A stretch of DNA of 64,000 nucleotides from Bacteroidota bacterium (GCA_016713525.1 JADJOZ010000033.1:682001-746000), one strand, 5' to 3'; shown: positions 7,935 through 17,993, counted from the stretch's first letter. Notes: a model not told the origin generated them from the sequence alone. Numbers and translations: made by a program.

Positions 7935-9954
7935 ATGTTTAAAAGAGTTTTAGTTGTCTTTGCGCTGGTATTGCTGCAAACTGCATTGTTATTAGGTCAG
8001 ATTCTGGAACCTATTAAATGGTCGTCACGTGTTGAGCAATCGAAACCGGGTGAAGCAACCCTTATAGTTTCTGCCAAAATTGACCCAACCTGGCATTTGT
8101 ATTCTCAGTTTATTGGTGATGGCGGTCCAATCAAAACTACGTTCACTTTTCAACCCGATAAGAATTTCACCAGAGTAGGTGTGGTTACAGAGTCGGAAGT
8201 TGTAGATACCTACGACAAAGTTTTTGAAATGCCGATGAAGTATTTTGAAAAGAAAGCGGAGTTCAGGCAAAAAATTAAATTGAATACAGAAGCTTCATTC
8301 AAGATTAAAGTTTCCGTTGAATACATGATGTGTGATGATACACATTGTCTGGCACCTACAGAACAAGGATTTACATTTGATATAAAAGGAACAGCACCGG
8401 CAGTAGCTGAAACTGTTGATTCCGTTCCGGAACCGGTTGCAGTAGCTCAGGTAGATACACCTGTTACAGCTGTGGTTTCATCAACCGATCAGCAATTAGT
8501 AGATAATGGCAGCCCTATTGTTGAACTGGAAGAAGGATGTGGTGAACTTGAAGGCGAACAACATGTAAGTTCTATATGGGGAATTTTTATCGGTGGTATC
8601 ATCGGTGGTTTACTTGCATTACTTACACCATGTGTTTTCCCAATGATTCCAATGACGGTTAGTTTCTTTACCAAAAGAAGCGGAACTCGTCGCAAAGGAA
8701 TGATCAATGCAATAATTTATGCGCTCTCTATCATTGTAATTTATGTGGGACCTGGATTTTTAGTTACCGTAACATTAGGGTCCGATGCACTCAATGAGAT
8801 GGCTAGTAATTCATTTTTTAATCTCGCATTTTTCTTTATTTTCATTGTGTTTGCAGCATCGTTCTTCGGAGCATTTGAAATTGTACTGCCATCCTGGTTG
8901 GTGAATAAAGCCGATAGTGCTTCTGATAAAGGCGGACTGATTGGAATATTTTTTATGGCGTTTACGCTTTCATTGGTTTCATTCTCCTGTACTGGACCAA
9001 TCATTGGTACTTTGCTGGTTGAGGCTGCACACGGCCGCAGTTATCTTGGTCCTTTGGCAGGGATGACCGGATTTTCCCTTGCACTCGCATTACCATTTGC
9101 TTTATTTGCCGCATTCCCTTCCTGGTTAAGTTCATTACCAAAAAGTGGTGGCTGGTTGAATTCAGTGAAAGTAACTCTTGGTTTTCTGGAGCTCGCACTT
9201 GCACTTAAATTTTTATCGAACGTCGATTTGGCATATCATTGGGGTTTCCTGAAAAGAGAATTGTTTATCGCGCTTTGGGTGGTTATATTCGGCTTAATGG
9301 GGATGTATCTTTTTAGGAAAATTGAAATTTTCGCACGACAGCGATGTAAAACATATTTCAGTTCCCAGATTGATGTTTGCAATAATTACATTCACATTTA
9401 CACTTTATCTGATTCCAGGCATCTGGGGTGCACCATTAAAAATGATCAGTGGGTTCCCACCACCTGAATTTTATAAAGAATGGGTCGATCCCAAAGCTTC
9501 CGATTGTCCGCATGATCTCACTTGCTTCAAAGATTACGAAGAAGGAATGCGCTATGCGAAACAACAAGGCAAACCTGTGATGCTGGATTTTACCGGTTGG
9601 AGTTGTGTAAACTGTCGTAAAATGGAAGATAATGTGTGGTCGGATCCTAAAGTTTTAAAAAGGTTGAGTGAAGATTATGTAATTATTTCACTTTATGTTG
9701 ATGATAAAAAAGCTTTGCCGGCATCTGAGCAGTACACATCTGCTTCAGGTAAAGAAATTAAAACAACCGGAAATAAATGGAGCGATATGCAGCGGGTACA
9801 ATACAATACAAACTCGCAGCCTTATTATGTGTTGCTCGATAATAATGGAAAAATTCTTGCCCACCCACGAGGTTATACTCCCGATGTGGCGACGTATGTG
9901 AAGTTCCTGGATGAAGGAGTTTGCAGGAATGAAAAACGTCTGGCAAATAAATAG
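7935..9954 (+). CDS. dsbD: Thiol:disulfide interchange protein DsbD (frameshifted in the last membrane segments)
   Basis: About 672 residues once joined. Order: signal peptide (1-22); N-terminal periplasmic DsbD domain (about 25-150) with the CDDTHCLAP cysteine pair near 135; a linker rich in V, A and P; a multi-helix membrane domain with LTPCVFPMIPMT near 233 and FSCTGPIIGT near 352, holding the two redox cysteines; and a C-terminal thioredoxin-fold domain with WSCVNCRKM near 556. The protein moves electrons from cytoplasmic thioredoxin to envelope thiols. A run of four T at 9328-9331 breaks the frame; with three T it reads KIEISHDSDVKHISVPRLMF. GmhA follows 80 bp later. Essential motifs are all present, so an error is likelier than a pseudogene. 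Confidence 0.88.
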
Positions 9955-10034
9955 AAGACGAAAAATTCAGTTTGGTGATTGTAATCCATAAGTGCATTCC
10001 GCAGGATTAACAGAATTTATAATACAACGAAATC

Positions 10035-10607
10035 ATGTCTGTAAAAAATCAATTTATACAAGCTTCCGAAGTTCTTTCAGCTTTTTTAGCATCGGAAGAG
10101 AATTTTACGAAAATTGAACAGGCAGGTGATTTATTGGTGGCAGCTTTTAAAAATGGAAATAAGGTAATTTCGTGTGGTAACGGAGGAAGTATGTGTGATG
10201 CCATGCATTTTGCGGAAGAATTATCTGGACGTTTTCGTGATGACCGTCCGCCGTTGGCAGCCATATCTATTTCGGATCCTTCTCACATCAGTTGTGTGGC
10301 CAATGATTATGGCTATGACCATATTTTTTCAAGATATGTTGAAGCTATTGGTAAGAGTGGCGATGTGCTATTGGCCATTAGTACCAGCGGCAATTCTAAA
10401 AATGTACTTGCTGCAATCGAGTCTGCACTTAATAAAGGGATGACCGTTATAGGTTTAACGGGCAAAGATGGCGGAGCAATGGCTTCTAAATGCACTATTG
10501 AAATAAGAGCGCCTCATGCACCTTATGCCGATCGTGCACAGGAAATTCATATTAAGGTGATTCATTCGCTGATTGGCTATGTCGAGCAGCAAATGTTCTC
10601 GAAATAG
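10035..10607 (+). CDS. gmhA: Phosphoheptose isomerase GmhA (sedoheptulose-7-phosphate isomerase)
   Basis: 190 residues, the normal length for this SIS-fold enzyme. It converts sedoheptulose 7-phosphate to D-glycero-manno-heptose 7-phosphate, the first step of ADP-heptose synthesis for lipopolysaccharide core. SCGNGGSMCDAMHFAEELSGRF (near 46-67) and the sugar-phosphate loop AISTSGNSKNVLAA (near 118-131) are diagnostic, and the C-terminal EIHIKVIHSLIGYVE carries the active-site residues. The methionine in GGSMCDA differs from the more common alanine or glutamine but is not a catalytic position that I can name. Other heptose genes are not in the window. Confidence 0.92.
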   Translation: MSVKNQFIQASEVLSAFLASEENFTKIEQAGDLLVAAFKNGNKVISCGNGGSMCDAMHFAEELSGRFRDDRPPLAAISISDPSHISCVANDYGYDHIFSRYVEAIGKSGDVLLAISTSGNSKNVLAAIESALNKGMTVIGLTGKDGGAMASKCTIEIRAPHAPYADRAQEIHIKVIHSLIGYVEQQMFSK

Positions 10608-10654
10608 TCAAATCCACTCCCGGTGACTTCCGTCCGGAATAAAAATATAATTTC

Positions 10655-12624
10655 ATGCAATTAAACCGATTGAAGTTTTCAATGCAGCTTGCATTGATCT
10701 TCGTATTGTCAATTAGCGATGTGTTTGCACAATCACTTCCTCCAATTCCTATCCTCAAGCCTTGGGAGTTTGGACAGGCTCCTGCTTCATCAACAAATAA
10801 GACCATTGATGTTGATGAAAAGCAGCAGCAATTGAGCAGCTATTTCAAGAAGTCAGCGACACTTTTAAACAACATTGCTTTTTTGATGCGAATGAATTGC
10901 GAACAGCTGTCAATGATACTGTTTATGTAGGTGATGTACCCGATGATACGCTGGTGATTACCGGAACTTATTTCAATAATGGCCCTGTTTTGGTATTTAA
11001 TGATGGAGTGCTTATTATGGAAAGCGCTTCGGCAACCATTCTTGGTGATATATATGTTTTTCAGGATGGTAAATTGAGTGTCAATAACAGTACACTTAAC
11101 ATGCCTCAGCAATATTTTTATCAGCGTGGAATTATTGTTGCCAATCAGGGAGAGGTTTTTATCAATAACAGTACGCTTGATTTTAGTGGATTGTCGCATA
11201 GTCTGACCGTTGTTCATGATGGAAGTGTTGTGATGAATAATGTGAACAATATAGGATTCACTACAGCGGGAGGATACAATCATGCTCAAATTGCAATTGA
11301 TAGTACTAATCTCGCGGGTGAATTTATTATGCAGGATACTGCTTCTTTTCAATTTTCTAATTGCAATACATTGTTGTTATGGCATCAGTTCCCTGCTTCA
11401 GCTGTCATCAATTATTCTTTTCCGGCAAATGGTACTGTGGCAAATTATCAGTTTAATAATCTTGTTCCAGGAGTATCAGGTATTAATTATAATGTTACGG
11501 TTAGTAACTGCACTGATGTGATGTGGTCGTTGATGCCAGTGAATGGTTCCGATGTTACCATTTCCAACTCAACATTGCGGGTCATCGGAGCCTGGTTTAC
11601 CAACGGTGATTCGGCAGCAGTTTCTGGATTGGTGAACAATTCTAATTACGCATCATTCACAGCTCCTTTAAATGATCGCGTTTTGCAGTTGAATAATTGT
11701 TCTGTTCAGACCTGGAGTCTGTATGTTTTTGATTCTTCTTATATTGATGTAACCGGATGTATTATAGGTGAGTTGGGTACCTTGAATCGTTCGCGTGCCG
11801 ATGCTCAGAATATTTTATGTGATGGTTCCGGAGGATATTACTGGTCATCAGATACAACATTGGGTATCGTTTTTAACAGCACTATTTTGGGAAGTTTAAG
11901 ATCGGAGCGAAATAGTATTTTGTTATTTGCCTATGGATCAGTTTCAGGCTCTACCTCTGCTGTAGGAAATTCGTTGCTTGTTGTAACGCAAACTACTGTA
12001 CCACAAGATCCAATTCCATATAATGGCGGGACTGTCTGGTTTTCGTATTTGAATCAGCCTTCGGGGTTATTTGTCGACACAATTGTTACCCTAAATGGTT
12101 CTGCATGGATTGATTCCGGACCCGATGGTGCACCCTATGATTTTGACTCTTATATTCTTTCATATAGTGCTGTTTCAAATCCTAATTCCTGGATTCCTAT
12201 GGGTATTTCATCGGCTAACGAAGTGCATAATGGTTTCTTAGGTGATTGGAATACGAATGGTTTGGTACCGGGAGGTTATAATTTACGAGTGCAGACAATA
12301 AGCAATTTTGGAGATACTATTGAAGCAATTCGGCAGGTAACATTACTACCTTCTATTGTGGGATTAAATGAAGATATATTTCAGGATTGGATTTTATCTC
12401 AGGTAAACGGACAACCTTATTTTATTTCAGGCAGTGACTTTAAAGGTGATTGTTTGATGGAAATTTATGATGTTAACGGTAGCGTTCTGGCTTCTGAAAA
12501 AGTACTTGTTAACGACAGCAGACAGCAACTAAGATTTGATTACAATTTGAATACCTCGGGAGTATATTTGATAAACATCAAAAATGGAAAACACTCCAAA
12601 ACATTTAAGTGGGTTAAGGAGTAA
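10655..12624 (+). CDS. Secreted T9SS sorting-domain protein, beta-helix-like (frameshifted at A4 run)
   Basis: About 656 residues after repair. It starts with MQLNRLKFSMQLALIFVLSISDVFAQ, a signal peptide. The first frame can be joined to the rest by adding one A to the run at 10818-10821, giving DVDEKAAAIEQLFQEVSDTF and then HCFFDANELRTAVNDTVYVG. The body has many short N/S/T-rich strands (INNSTLDFSGL, LNNCSVQTWSLYV, NSTILGSLRSE) suggestive of a right-handed beta-helix, as in polysaccharide-active or adhesin proteins. The C-terminal ~75 residues are a T9SS type A domain (EIYDVNGSVLASEK, TSGVYLINIKNG). Function unknown; surface or secreted location inferred. Confidence 0.72.
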
Positions 12625-12653
12625 AGTAATTCCAATTAAAGGAATATGAAAAT

Positions 12654-12690
12654 AAAAAAGAGGTATGCTTACGGGCATACCTCTTTTTTA
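12654..12690. terminator. Bidirectional intrinsic terminator
   Basis: Stem GAGGTATGC / GCATACCTC with a 6-nt loop, flanked by A6 on the left and T6 on the right, so it can stop both the T9SS gene from the left and the lipoprotein gene from the right. Confidence 0.85.
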
Positions 12691-12705
12691 TCAGGAAAAT
12701 ATTTT

Positions 12706-13650
12706 TTAATAACTGAAAACTCTCACGATCGTACCGGCTGAAGAATTCCATTGCACTTTAAATCCGTAAGCACATTGGTAAGGAGTTGGATTCCCACCCT
12801 GATCGACTCCTAAAGTAAGAATGTAGGAAGCATTGTTCAGGAGGTGAGTAAGCTGACCGGAGTTTGGTCTCCATAATCCGCAATAGGTATTAGAAACCCA
12901 TGGAGCGTTATAATAAGTGGTAAATGCTTGTCCAAAACGATTTACTCCCCAGGAATCAATTGCTGCCACTCCGTTAATAGTTGTATCGCCATTTGCGGTA
13001 AACACAATTCTGTCGACTGCAGGTGCTGAATCAAACGACCATTCTGTAGTTCGCGCACTGTTCCATACCGCAGTAGAGCCATTATCGAAAGTAACATTTA
13101 TACCCAATGCTTTTTCTTTGTACTTATGTGTTGCTGTTCCGGTTAAAAATCCGATCCAGTTATGGCCATTCACATTTTGCAAAGTCTTTACCCCATTAAA
13201 TTGGATCGATTTATTATCGGATAATCGGGTAACTTTAAAGTTATTGTAGGTAATTGTTAAGATGGAATTAACATCACTCCAGTAAGTTCCGGATGTTAAC
13301 TGAACTTTAATTTGTCCGTCTCGTGTACGGGAAGGACTGAAGCATGGAGTGATGCCGTCGAAATTGAAGAAAAGAATTTTTTGGGCTATTTGAGAAGAGT
13401 CGATGGTGACACCACACAATGGGCTTGAAAGGGTAGTAGTGAAGCGGCCAAATGCCGGAATTTCTCCTAAGGCATTATTAATGTCGCTGTCGGCTTGATC
13501 CGATTCACCTTTATAATTCTGGCTATCGGCATTAAATTGTTGAACCTGAGAATCCAGTTGATCATCTTTTTTATCGTCTTTCTTACAGGAATGAAATACG
13601 AAACTGACAATGGCCAATGTCAGCAATAATTTAATTGCAGGGTTTTTCAT
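12706..13650 (-). CDS. Hypothetical lipoprotein
   Basis: 314 residues. The N-terminus MKNPAIKLLLTLAIVSFVFHSCKKDDKKDD is a lipoprotein signal with the lipidated cysteine at residue 22, followed by an acidic/lysine linker that often marks surface lipoproteins in this phylum. The rest is soluble and Ser/Thr/Asn-rich, with beta-sheet character (ILTITYNNFKVTRL, GVKTLQNVNGHNWIGFLTG, TTEWSFD). No domain is recognised. It faces the T9SS protein across a shared terminator and is alone in its transcription unit. A role in the cell envelope is all that can be inferred. Confidence 0.72.
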   Translation of the reverse strand: MKNPAIKLLLTLAIVSFVFHSCKKDDKKDDQLDSQVQQFNADSQNYKGESDQADSDINNALGEIPAFGRFTTTLSSPLCGVTIDSSQIAQKILFFNFDGITPCFSPSRTRDGQIKVQLTSGTYWSDVNSILTITYNNFKVTRLSDNKSIQFNGVKTLQNVNGHNWIGFLTGTATHKYKEKALGINVTFDNGSTAVWNSARTTEWSFDSAPAVDRIVFTANGDTTINGVAAIDSWGVNRFGQAFTTYYNAPWVSNTYCGLWRPNSGQLTHLLNNASYILTLGVDQGGNPTPYQCAYGFKVQWNSSAGTIVRVFSY

Positions 13651-14060
13651 AGTATAGAGGGATTAAGGTGTTGTAAAGTTACACCTGTTTCAGTCAAATA
13701 AACAATATTTATGCCGTTTTTATTGTCCGAAGCCCTTAACATGGCTGCTTTTACTGGGTTTGAACGAAAATAACAAAATGGAATTCGAAAAGTATGCACT
13801 ACTTTTATTCGTTTAAACCCCTATCTTTTATCATATGATTTCAGTCCGGAAATCGTTGATTATCTTTGTACTTTCAGTAGCCACTTTTTATTGGATTTTT
13901 ATGATAAGTAATTTTAGGAGTACAATTTCAGGATTGATTTTCCATTTCTGCAATCGATTAAAAGTAATTGCAGCGGCTATCAAAATTTAGGTAAGGATTA
14001 AATATTTGGAGGTCGCAATTTGCGACCTCCAAATGTAAAGGTATTGAAATTCAATTAAAT
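13651..14060. other. 410-bp intergenic region
   Basis: No supported gene. It contains a TATCTTTG box at 13861-13868 without a visible upstream TTTG, and a strong palindrome at 14005-14033 just before the ORF6N gene. An ATG-initiated 51-codon frame at 13835-13990 encodes a hydrophobic peptide but has no other support. Confidence 0.5.
14005..14033. repeat. Perfect 14-bp inverted repeat (hairpin)
   Basis: Arm TTTGGAGGTCGCAA is repeated as its exact reverse complement after one T. It lies 27 bp upstream of the ORF6N start and lacks a T-run on the plus side. It may be an operator, a solitary REP-like palindrome, or the folded end of an upstream transcript. Confidence 0.8.
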
Positions 14061-14594
14061 ATGAAGCAAAAACAAATAGCATTAGTCACGATTCCGGATG
14101 AAATAATCATGAATCAGATTTATCAGATAAGAAATAAAAAAGTAATGATTGACCGGGACTTGGCAAAGCTTTATGGTGTTTCCACAAAAAGGTTGAAGGA
14201 GACTGTCCGCAGAAATGAGGAACGGTTTCCGGATGATTTTATGTTTGAAATGAGCATGGAAGAATTTTTGACCTGGAAACAAAGTGCCGGACTTTCTGAC
14301 GCTGATAAAACCGGTTTAAGGTATTTGCCTTTTTGTTTTACCGAGCAGGGAGTTACCATGCTGTCGTGTGTACTTAGAAGTAAACAGGCAATAGAAGTTA
14401 ATATAAAAGTGATCCGTATTTTTACCAGGTTACGAGAATTTATTTTGTCAAATAAAGAAGTTTTGCTAAAACTGGAGCAAATTGAAAAATCTGTTGCAGG
14501 ACATAGTGAAGAAATTCATCTCATATTTTCAGCGCTAAAAAAATTGATTCAACAGCCGTCTGAAAAACGTAAAGCTATCGGGTACAAATCATAG
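14061..14594 (+). CDS. ORF6N domain-containing DNA-binding protein
   Basis: 177 residues. Residues about 10-95 form an ORF6N domain (IPDEIIMNQIYQIRNKKVM, DRDLAKLYGVSTKRLKETV, ERFPDDFMFEM, LRYLPFCFTEQGVTMLSCVL), a DNA-binding module first described in phage antirepressors and common as a stand-alone chromosomal gene in Bacteroidota. The C-terminal third is charged and helical, probably coiled-coil (LKLEQIEKSVAGHSEEIHLIF). No other phage genes are nearby, so this is probably a domesticated or selfish single gene rather than part of a prophage. A perfect palindrome 27 bp upstream could be its operator. Confidence 0.88.
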   Translation: MKQKQIALVTIPDEIIMNQIYQIRNKKVMIDRDLAKLYGVSTKRLKETVRRNEERFPDDFMFEMSMEEFLTWKQSAGLSDADKTGLRYLPFCFTEQGVTMLSCVLRSKQAIEVNIKVIRIFTRLREFILSNKEVLLKLEQIEKSVAGHSEEIHLIFSALKKLIQQPSEKRKAIGYKS

Positions 14595-14677
14595 TTGTTC
14601 GTTAAGGAGAGGATTTTATTTTTCCTCAGAGTTACTTTTACTTTTTAAGATTTTTCAAACTTAATTTTTTATATACT

Positions 14678-16216
14678 ATGTTAATTAAAACTTTTGGATC
14701 TGCCGTTTATGGCATTAATGCAACTACAATAACAGTTGAAGTAAATTGTGATGTTGGAACTCGTTTTTATCTGGTAGGACTGCCTGACAATGCAGTTAAA
14801 GAAAGTCAACAACGCTTACTTGCAGCATTTAAAAACATCGGATATAAAATGCCTGGAAGAAAAATTGTAGTCAATATGGCTCCCGCTGATATTCGAAAAG
14901 AGGGAGTGCCTATGATGTTACAATTGCTATTGGTGTGTTGGCTGCTTCGGAACAAATTCCATGTGAAGGATTGTCCGATTATATTATCATGGGCGAAATT
15001 TCTCTCGATGGCACTATTTTACCAATTAAAGGAGCATTGCCAATTGCAATTCAGGCAGCTAAAGAAGGGTTTAAAGGCTTTTTTCTTCCGAAAGAAAATG
15101 CACGGGAAGCAGCCATTGTAAGTGACTTAATTGTCTATGGAGTCCATAATATAACTGAGGTGATCGATTTCTTCAAGGGTGAATCAACTCCGGAAAGAGT
15201 TACTGTTGATATTCAGGAGGAATTTGAGAGATTTCAAAGTCATTCGGAACTCGATTTCTCCGATGTGAAGGGTCAGGAAAATATTAAACGTGCATTAGAA
15301 ATTGCCGCGGCCGGGGGTCATAATGTAATTCTGATTGGTCCGCCCGGTGCCGGCAAAACCATGCTTGCAAAGAGACTGCCAACAATACTGCCTCCACTAA
15401 ACGTGCAGGAAGCTCTTGAAACAACAAAAAATACATTCGGTGGCAGGGAAGGTAGGTAAAAATACTTCCTTGATTTGCACGCGTCCTTTCCGATCACCAC
15501 ACCATACAATAAGTGATGTAGCCTTGGTCGGCGGCGGCGGACATCCTCAACCCGGAGAAATATCTTTAGCTCATAATGGTGTTTTGTTCTTAGATGAATT
15601 ACCGGAATTTAAAAGAACAGTTCTCGAAGTAATGCGTCAACCATTGGAAGAAAGAAAAGTGACAATTTCAAGAGCAAAATCTTCCGTAGAATTTCCTGCC
15701 AGCTTTATGCTTGTCTCGAGCATGAATCCATGCCCTTGTGGTTTTCATAATCACCCGGAAAAAGAATGCGTTTGCGGTCCGGGTGTAGTGCTTAAGTATC
15801 TCAACAAAATTTCCGGGCCTTTACTCGACCGGATCGATATTCATGTTGAAGTTACTCCGGTTCCTTTCAGTGAATTGTCGAAAGAACGAATTTCGGAAAA
15901 AAGTGAAGACGTGAGAGCACGTGTAGTCAGAGCGCGTAAAATTCAGGAATTGCGATTTGCTGAATCAGAAAATATTTATTGCAATTCACAAATGACCGCC
16001 AAACAACTACGTACTATTTGTAAAATTTCACCTGAATGTAATCAGTTGCTCAAAACTGCAGTTGAACGTATTGGTCTTTCTGCCCGTGCTTATGATCGAA
16101 TTTTGAAAGTTGCCCGCACCATTGCCGATCTCGCCGGATCCAACGATATCCAGGCAGAACATCTTGCCGAAGCTATCCAGTATAGAAATCTTGATAGAGA
16201 AGGATGGGCAGGATGA
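14678..16216 (+). CDS. YifB/ComM-family Mg-chelatase-like AAA+ ATPase (two frameshifts)
   Basis: About 512 residues, the usual family length. Order: N-terminal ChlI-like fold (MLIKTFGSAVYGINATTITVEV, FYLVGLPDNAVKES); Walker A IGPPGAGKTMLAKRLP; the family motif IHSVAGKV; Walker B LFLDELPEF; and a C-terminal Cys-rich insertion (CPCGFHNHPEKECVCGPG) with arginine-finger region LDRIDIHVEV. One A is missing near 14905, where EG-SAYDV is expected, and one A is extra in the run at 15426-15431, where TTKIHSVAG is expected. In other bacteria ComM is a branch-migration helicase in natural transformation. Both breaks are single-base and the motifs are intact, so I treat the gene as whole. Confidence 0.88.
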
Positions 16217-16219
16217 TTT

Positions 16220-16338
16220 AAATGTAAAATGTAGAATTTATAATGTAAAATTGTAATGATAATGTTGAATGGAAATGTAGAATATTATATTTTAAGTTAC
16301 ACATTTTGCGTTCGCAATTGCACATTCTACATTCAGGA
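16220..16338. repeat. Paired inverted 7-nt-periodic arrays
   Basis: Left arm 16220-16261 reads AAATGTA, AAATGTA, GAATTTA, TAATGTA, AAATTGT, AATGATA. Right arm 16297-16338 reads TTACACA, TTTTGCG, TTCGCAA, TTGCACA, TTCTACA, TTCAGGA. The arms are in opposite orientation (ATGTAGAAT versus ATTCTACAT). They fill the gap between the YifB gene and the RAYT gene. Confidence 0.7.
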
Positions 16339-16401
16339 AGATAACTAAGTAGTATCAAAATTTTAACAAACATTATTTTGAAGTCAAAAAAAGTTAGTTT
16401 T

Positions 16402-16956
16402 ATGAGTAAATATTTTGGTATGTATCGAATCGAAACTACCCGTTTTCGCAGTTGGGATTATTCCTGGGAAGGCAAATATTTTATAACTGTGTGTACAAGA
16501 AATTTCGATAATTATTTTGGAGAAATAAGTAATGGCAAGATGGAATTATCTGAAATTGGTTCAGAGGTAGAACGTCAATGGGTGAAAACAATTTTACTTC
16601 GACCTGACATGAATCTGACCCTGGAAGATTTTCAAGTTATGCCTAACCATTTTCATGCAATCATTGAGATTGGACCGAATATTTATAATGACAAGAAATC
16701 TGATTTTATAAGTGATGGTAAGTCCAGAAACAAGTTCGGTTCACAGTCTAAAAATCTTGGATCAATTATTCGCGGATTTAAAGCAGCAGTTACCACATTT
16801 GCAAATGACAATAATTTAAAATTTGGGTGGCATCCCCGATTTCACGATCATCTGATCAGAAATGATATGGAATTATTCAAAATCAAAAAATACATTCAAA
16901 ATAATGTAGAAAATTGGAGCAAAGATCGGTTTTCAAAAAATAATAAATTCAGGTGA
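16402..16956 (+). CDS. REP-associated tyrosine transposase (RAYT, Y1_Tnp family)
   Basis: About 184 residues from the ATG at 16402; a TTG at 16378 would add eight residues. The HUH motif sits in VMPNHFHAIIEI (near 94) and the catalytic tyrosine in IKKYIQNNVENW close to the C-terminus. TRFRSWDYSWEGKYFITVCT at the start and GWHPRFHDHLIRND before the tyrosine are typical of RAYTs. These single-copy IS200/IS605 relatives nick and join palindromic REP sequences. Directly downstream, from 16991, lie six tandem copies of a palindrome-bearing 55-bp unit, the likely substrate or product. Upstream lies an inverted pair of heptamer arrays. No frameshift is present. Confidence 0.9.
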   Translation: MSKYFGMYRIETTRFRSWDYSWEGKYFITVCTRNFDNYFGEISNGKMELSEIGSEVERQWVKTILLRPDMNLTLEDFQVMPNHFHAIIEIGPNIYNDKKSDFISDGKSRNKFGSQSKNLGSIIRGFKAAVTTFANDNNLKFGWHPRFHDHLIRNDMELFKIKKYIQNNVENWSKDRFSKNNKFR

Positions 16957-16990
16957 ATTTATTATATCAATATTCTATAATAGAAATGTA

Positions 16991-17287
16991 GAGACGCATT
17001 GCTATGCGTCTCCATAATAATCCTGTAAATTTAAAATGTATCGCAGAGACGCATGGCAATGCGTCTGTACAATCATCCTGTAAATTTAAAATGTATCGCA
17101 GAGACGCATGGCAATGCGTTTCCATAATCATCCTGTGAATTTAGATTGCTGCGCAGAGACGCATGGCAATGCGTCTCCATAATCATCCTGTGAATTTAAA
17201 ATGTTGCGTGGAGACGCATAGCAATGCGTCTGTACAATCTTCCTGTGAATTTAAAATGTATCGTGGAGACGCATGGCAATGCGTCTC
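16991..17287. repeat. Six-unit, 55-bp tandem palindrome array (REP-like)
   Basis: 22-nt palindromes (arm GAGACGCAT, 4-nt centre GGCA or TGCT, arm ATGCGTCTC) start at 16991, 17046, 17101, 17156, 17211 and 17266, exactly 55 bp apart. The 33-nt spacers are near-identical (TCCTGTRAATTTAAAATG core), and the third palindrome has a mismatch (GCGTTTC). The array lies between the convergent RAYT and glutathione peroxidase genes and ends 15 bp from the latter's stop. Transcribed either way, it would fold into serial hairpins. Confidence 0.95.
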
Positions 17288-17302
17288 TGCAAATTCTAAT
17301 AA

Positions 17303-17893
17303 TTACTTCAAAAGTTCTTTTACAGCATTTATCACCTTTTCATCAGTGACACTGGTTTTTGGGGCGAAAAAAGTAGCCATACGACCTTCTTTATCGATTA
17401 GAAATTTTTGAAAATTCCACGTAACCGCAGCATCGGTGATGCCATTTTTTTCTTTAGAAGTCAGGAACTGATAGAGTGGATCGATATCATCTCCTTTGAC
17501 TGAAATTTTTGAAAACATGGGAAATGTTACGCCATAATTTTTACTGCAGAAAGATTTTATTTCTGATTCAGTGCCTGGTTCCTGGCCCATAAAATTGTTT
17601 GCAGGAAAACCTAAAACAATAAATCCTTGCGATTTATACTGGTCATATAATGCCTGAATTTCTTTGTATTGAGGTGTAAGGCCACATTCGCTTGCCACAT
17701 TCACAATCAAAACTACCTTGCCTTCATATTGTTTCAATGATACCGGCTTGCCATCAATGTCTTTCATCGTGAAGTCATAAATGGTTTTGCCTGTATTCAT
17801 AGCTTTATTGTTTTGGTATGTATCCATGTTTCCACCTTTTGGTCCAAAGAAGAGATTGAAGATGCTAAGCATAATGGTGATTATTGATAACAT
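17303..17893 (-). CDS. Glutathione peroxidase (thiol peroxidase)
   Basis: 196 residues. The catalytic tetrad is visible: the peroxidatic cysteine C70 in VNVASECGLTPQY, glutamine in GFPANNFMGQEPG, and Trp-Asn in VTWNFQKFLID. The selenocysteine of animal enzymes is a plain cysteine here. It reduces hydroperoxides, in bacteria often with thioredoxin as donor. The N-terminal ~38 residues (MLSIITIMLSIFNLFFG) are a hydrophobic leader that could be a membrane anchor or may not be translated; a start at M23 or M32 is possible. The stop lies 15 bp from the palindrome array, which may end its transcript. Confidence 0.88.
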   Translation of the reverse strand: MLSIITIMLSIFNLFFGPKGGNMDTYQNNKAMNTGKTIYDFTMKDIDGKPVSLKQYEGKVVLIVNVASECGLTPQYKEIQALYDQYKSQGFIVLGFPANNFMGQEPGTESEIKSFCSKNYGVTFPMFSKISVKGDDIDPLYQFLTSKEKNGITDAAVTWNFQKFLIDKEGRMATFFAPKTSVTDEKVINAVKELLK

Positions 17894-17993
17894 GGCTGAT
17901 TTCTTTGAATTTATTCCTGATTACTTATACCTAACAAATAACTGTGCAACTAAGTTTAATATCCGGTCAGTTTCAATTTGTAAGATTCAGATT

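Noticed and set aside
13835..13990. 51-codon hydrophobic ORF (MISVRKSLIIFVLS...)
   Set aside because: No start context, homologue or neighbour support; a promoter-like box lies inside it.
14061..14594. Prophage remnant
   Set aside because: The ORF6N gene is alone; neighbours are chromosomal genes and no phage structural or integrase genes are visible.
16991..17287. CRISPR array
   Set aside because: Repeats are palindromic and 55 bp apart, but the 33-nt spacers are nearly identical and no cas genes are present.
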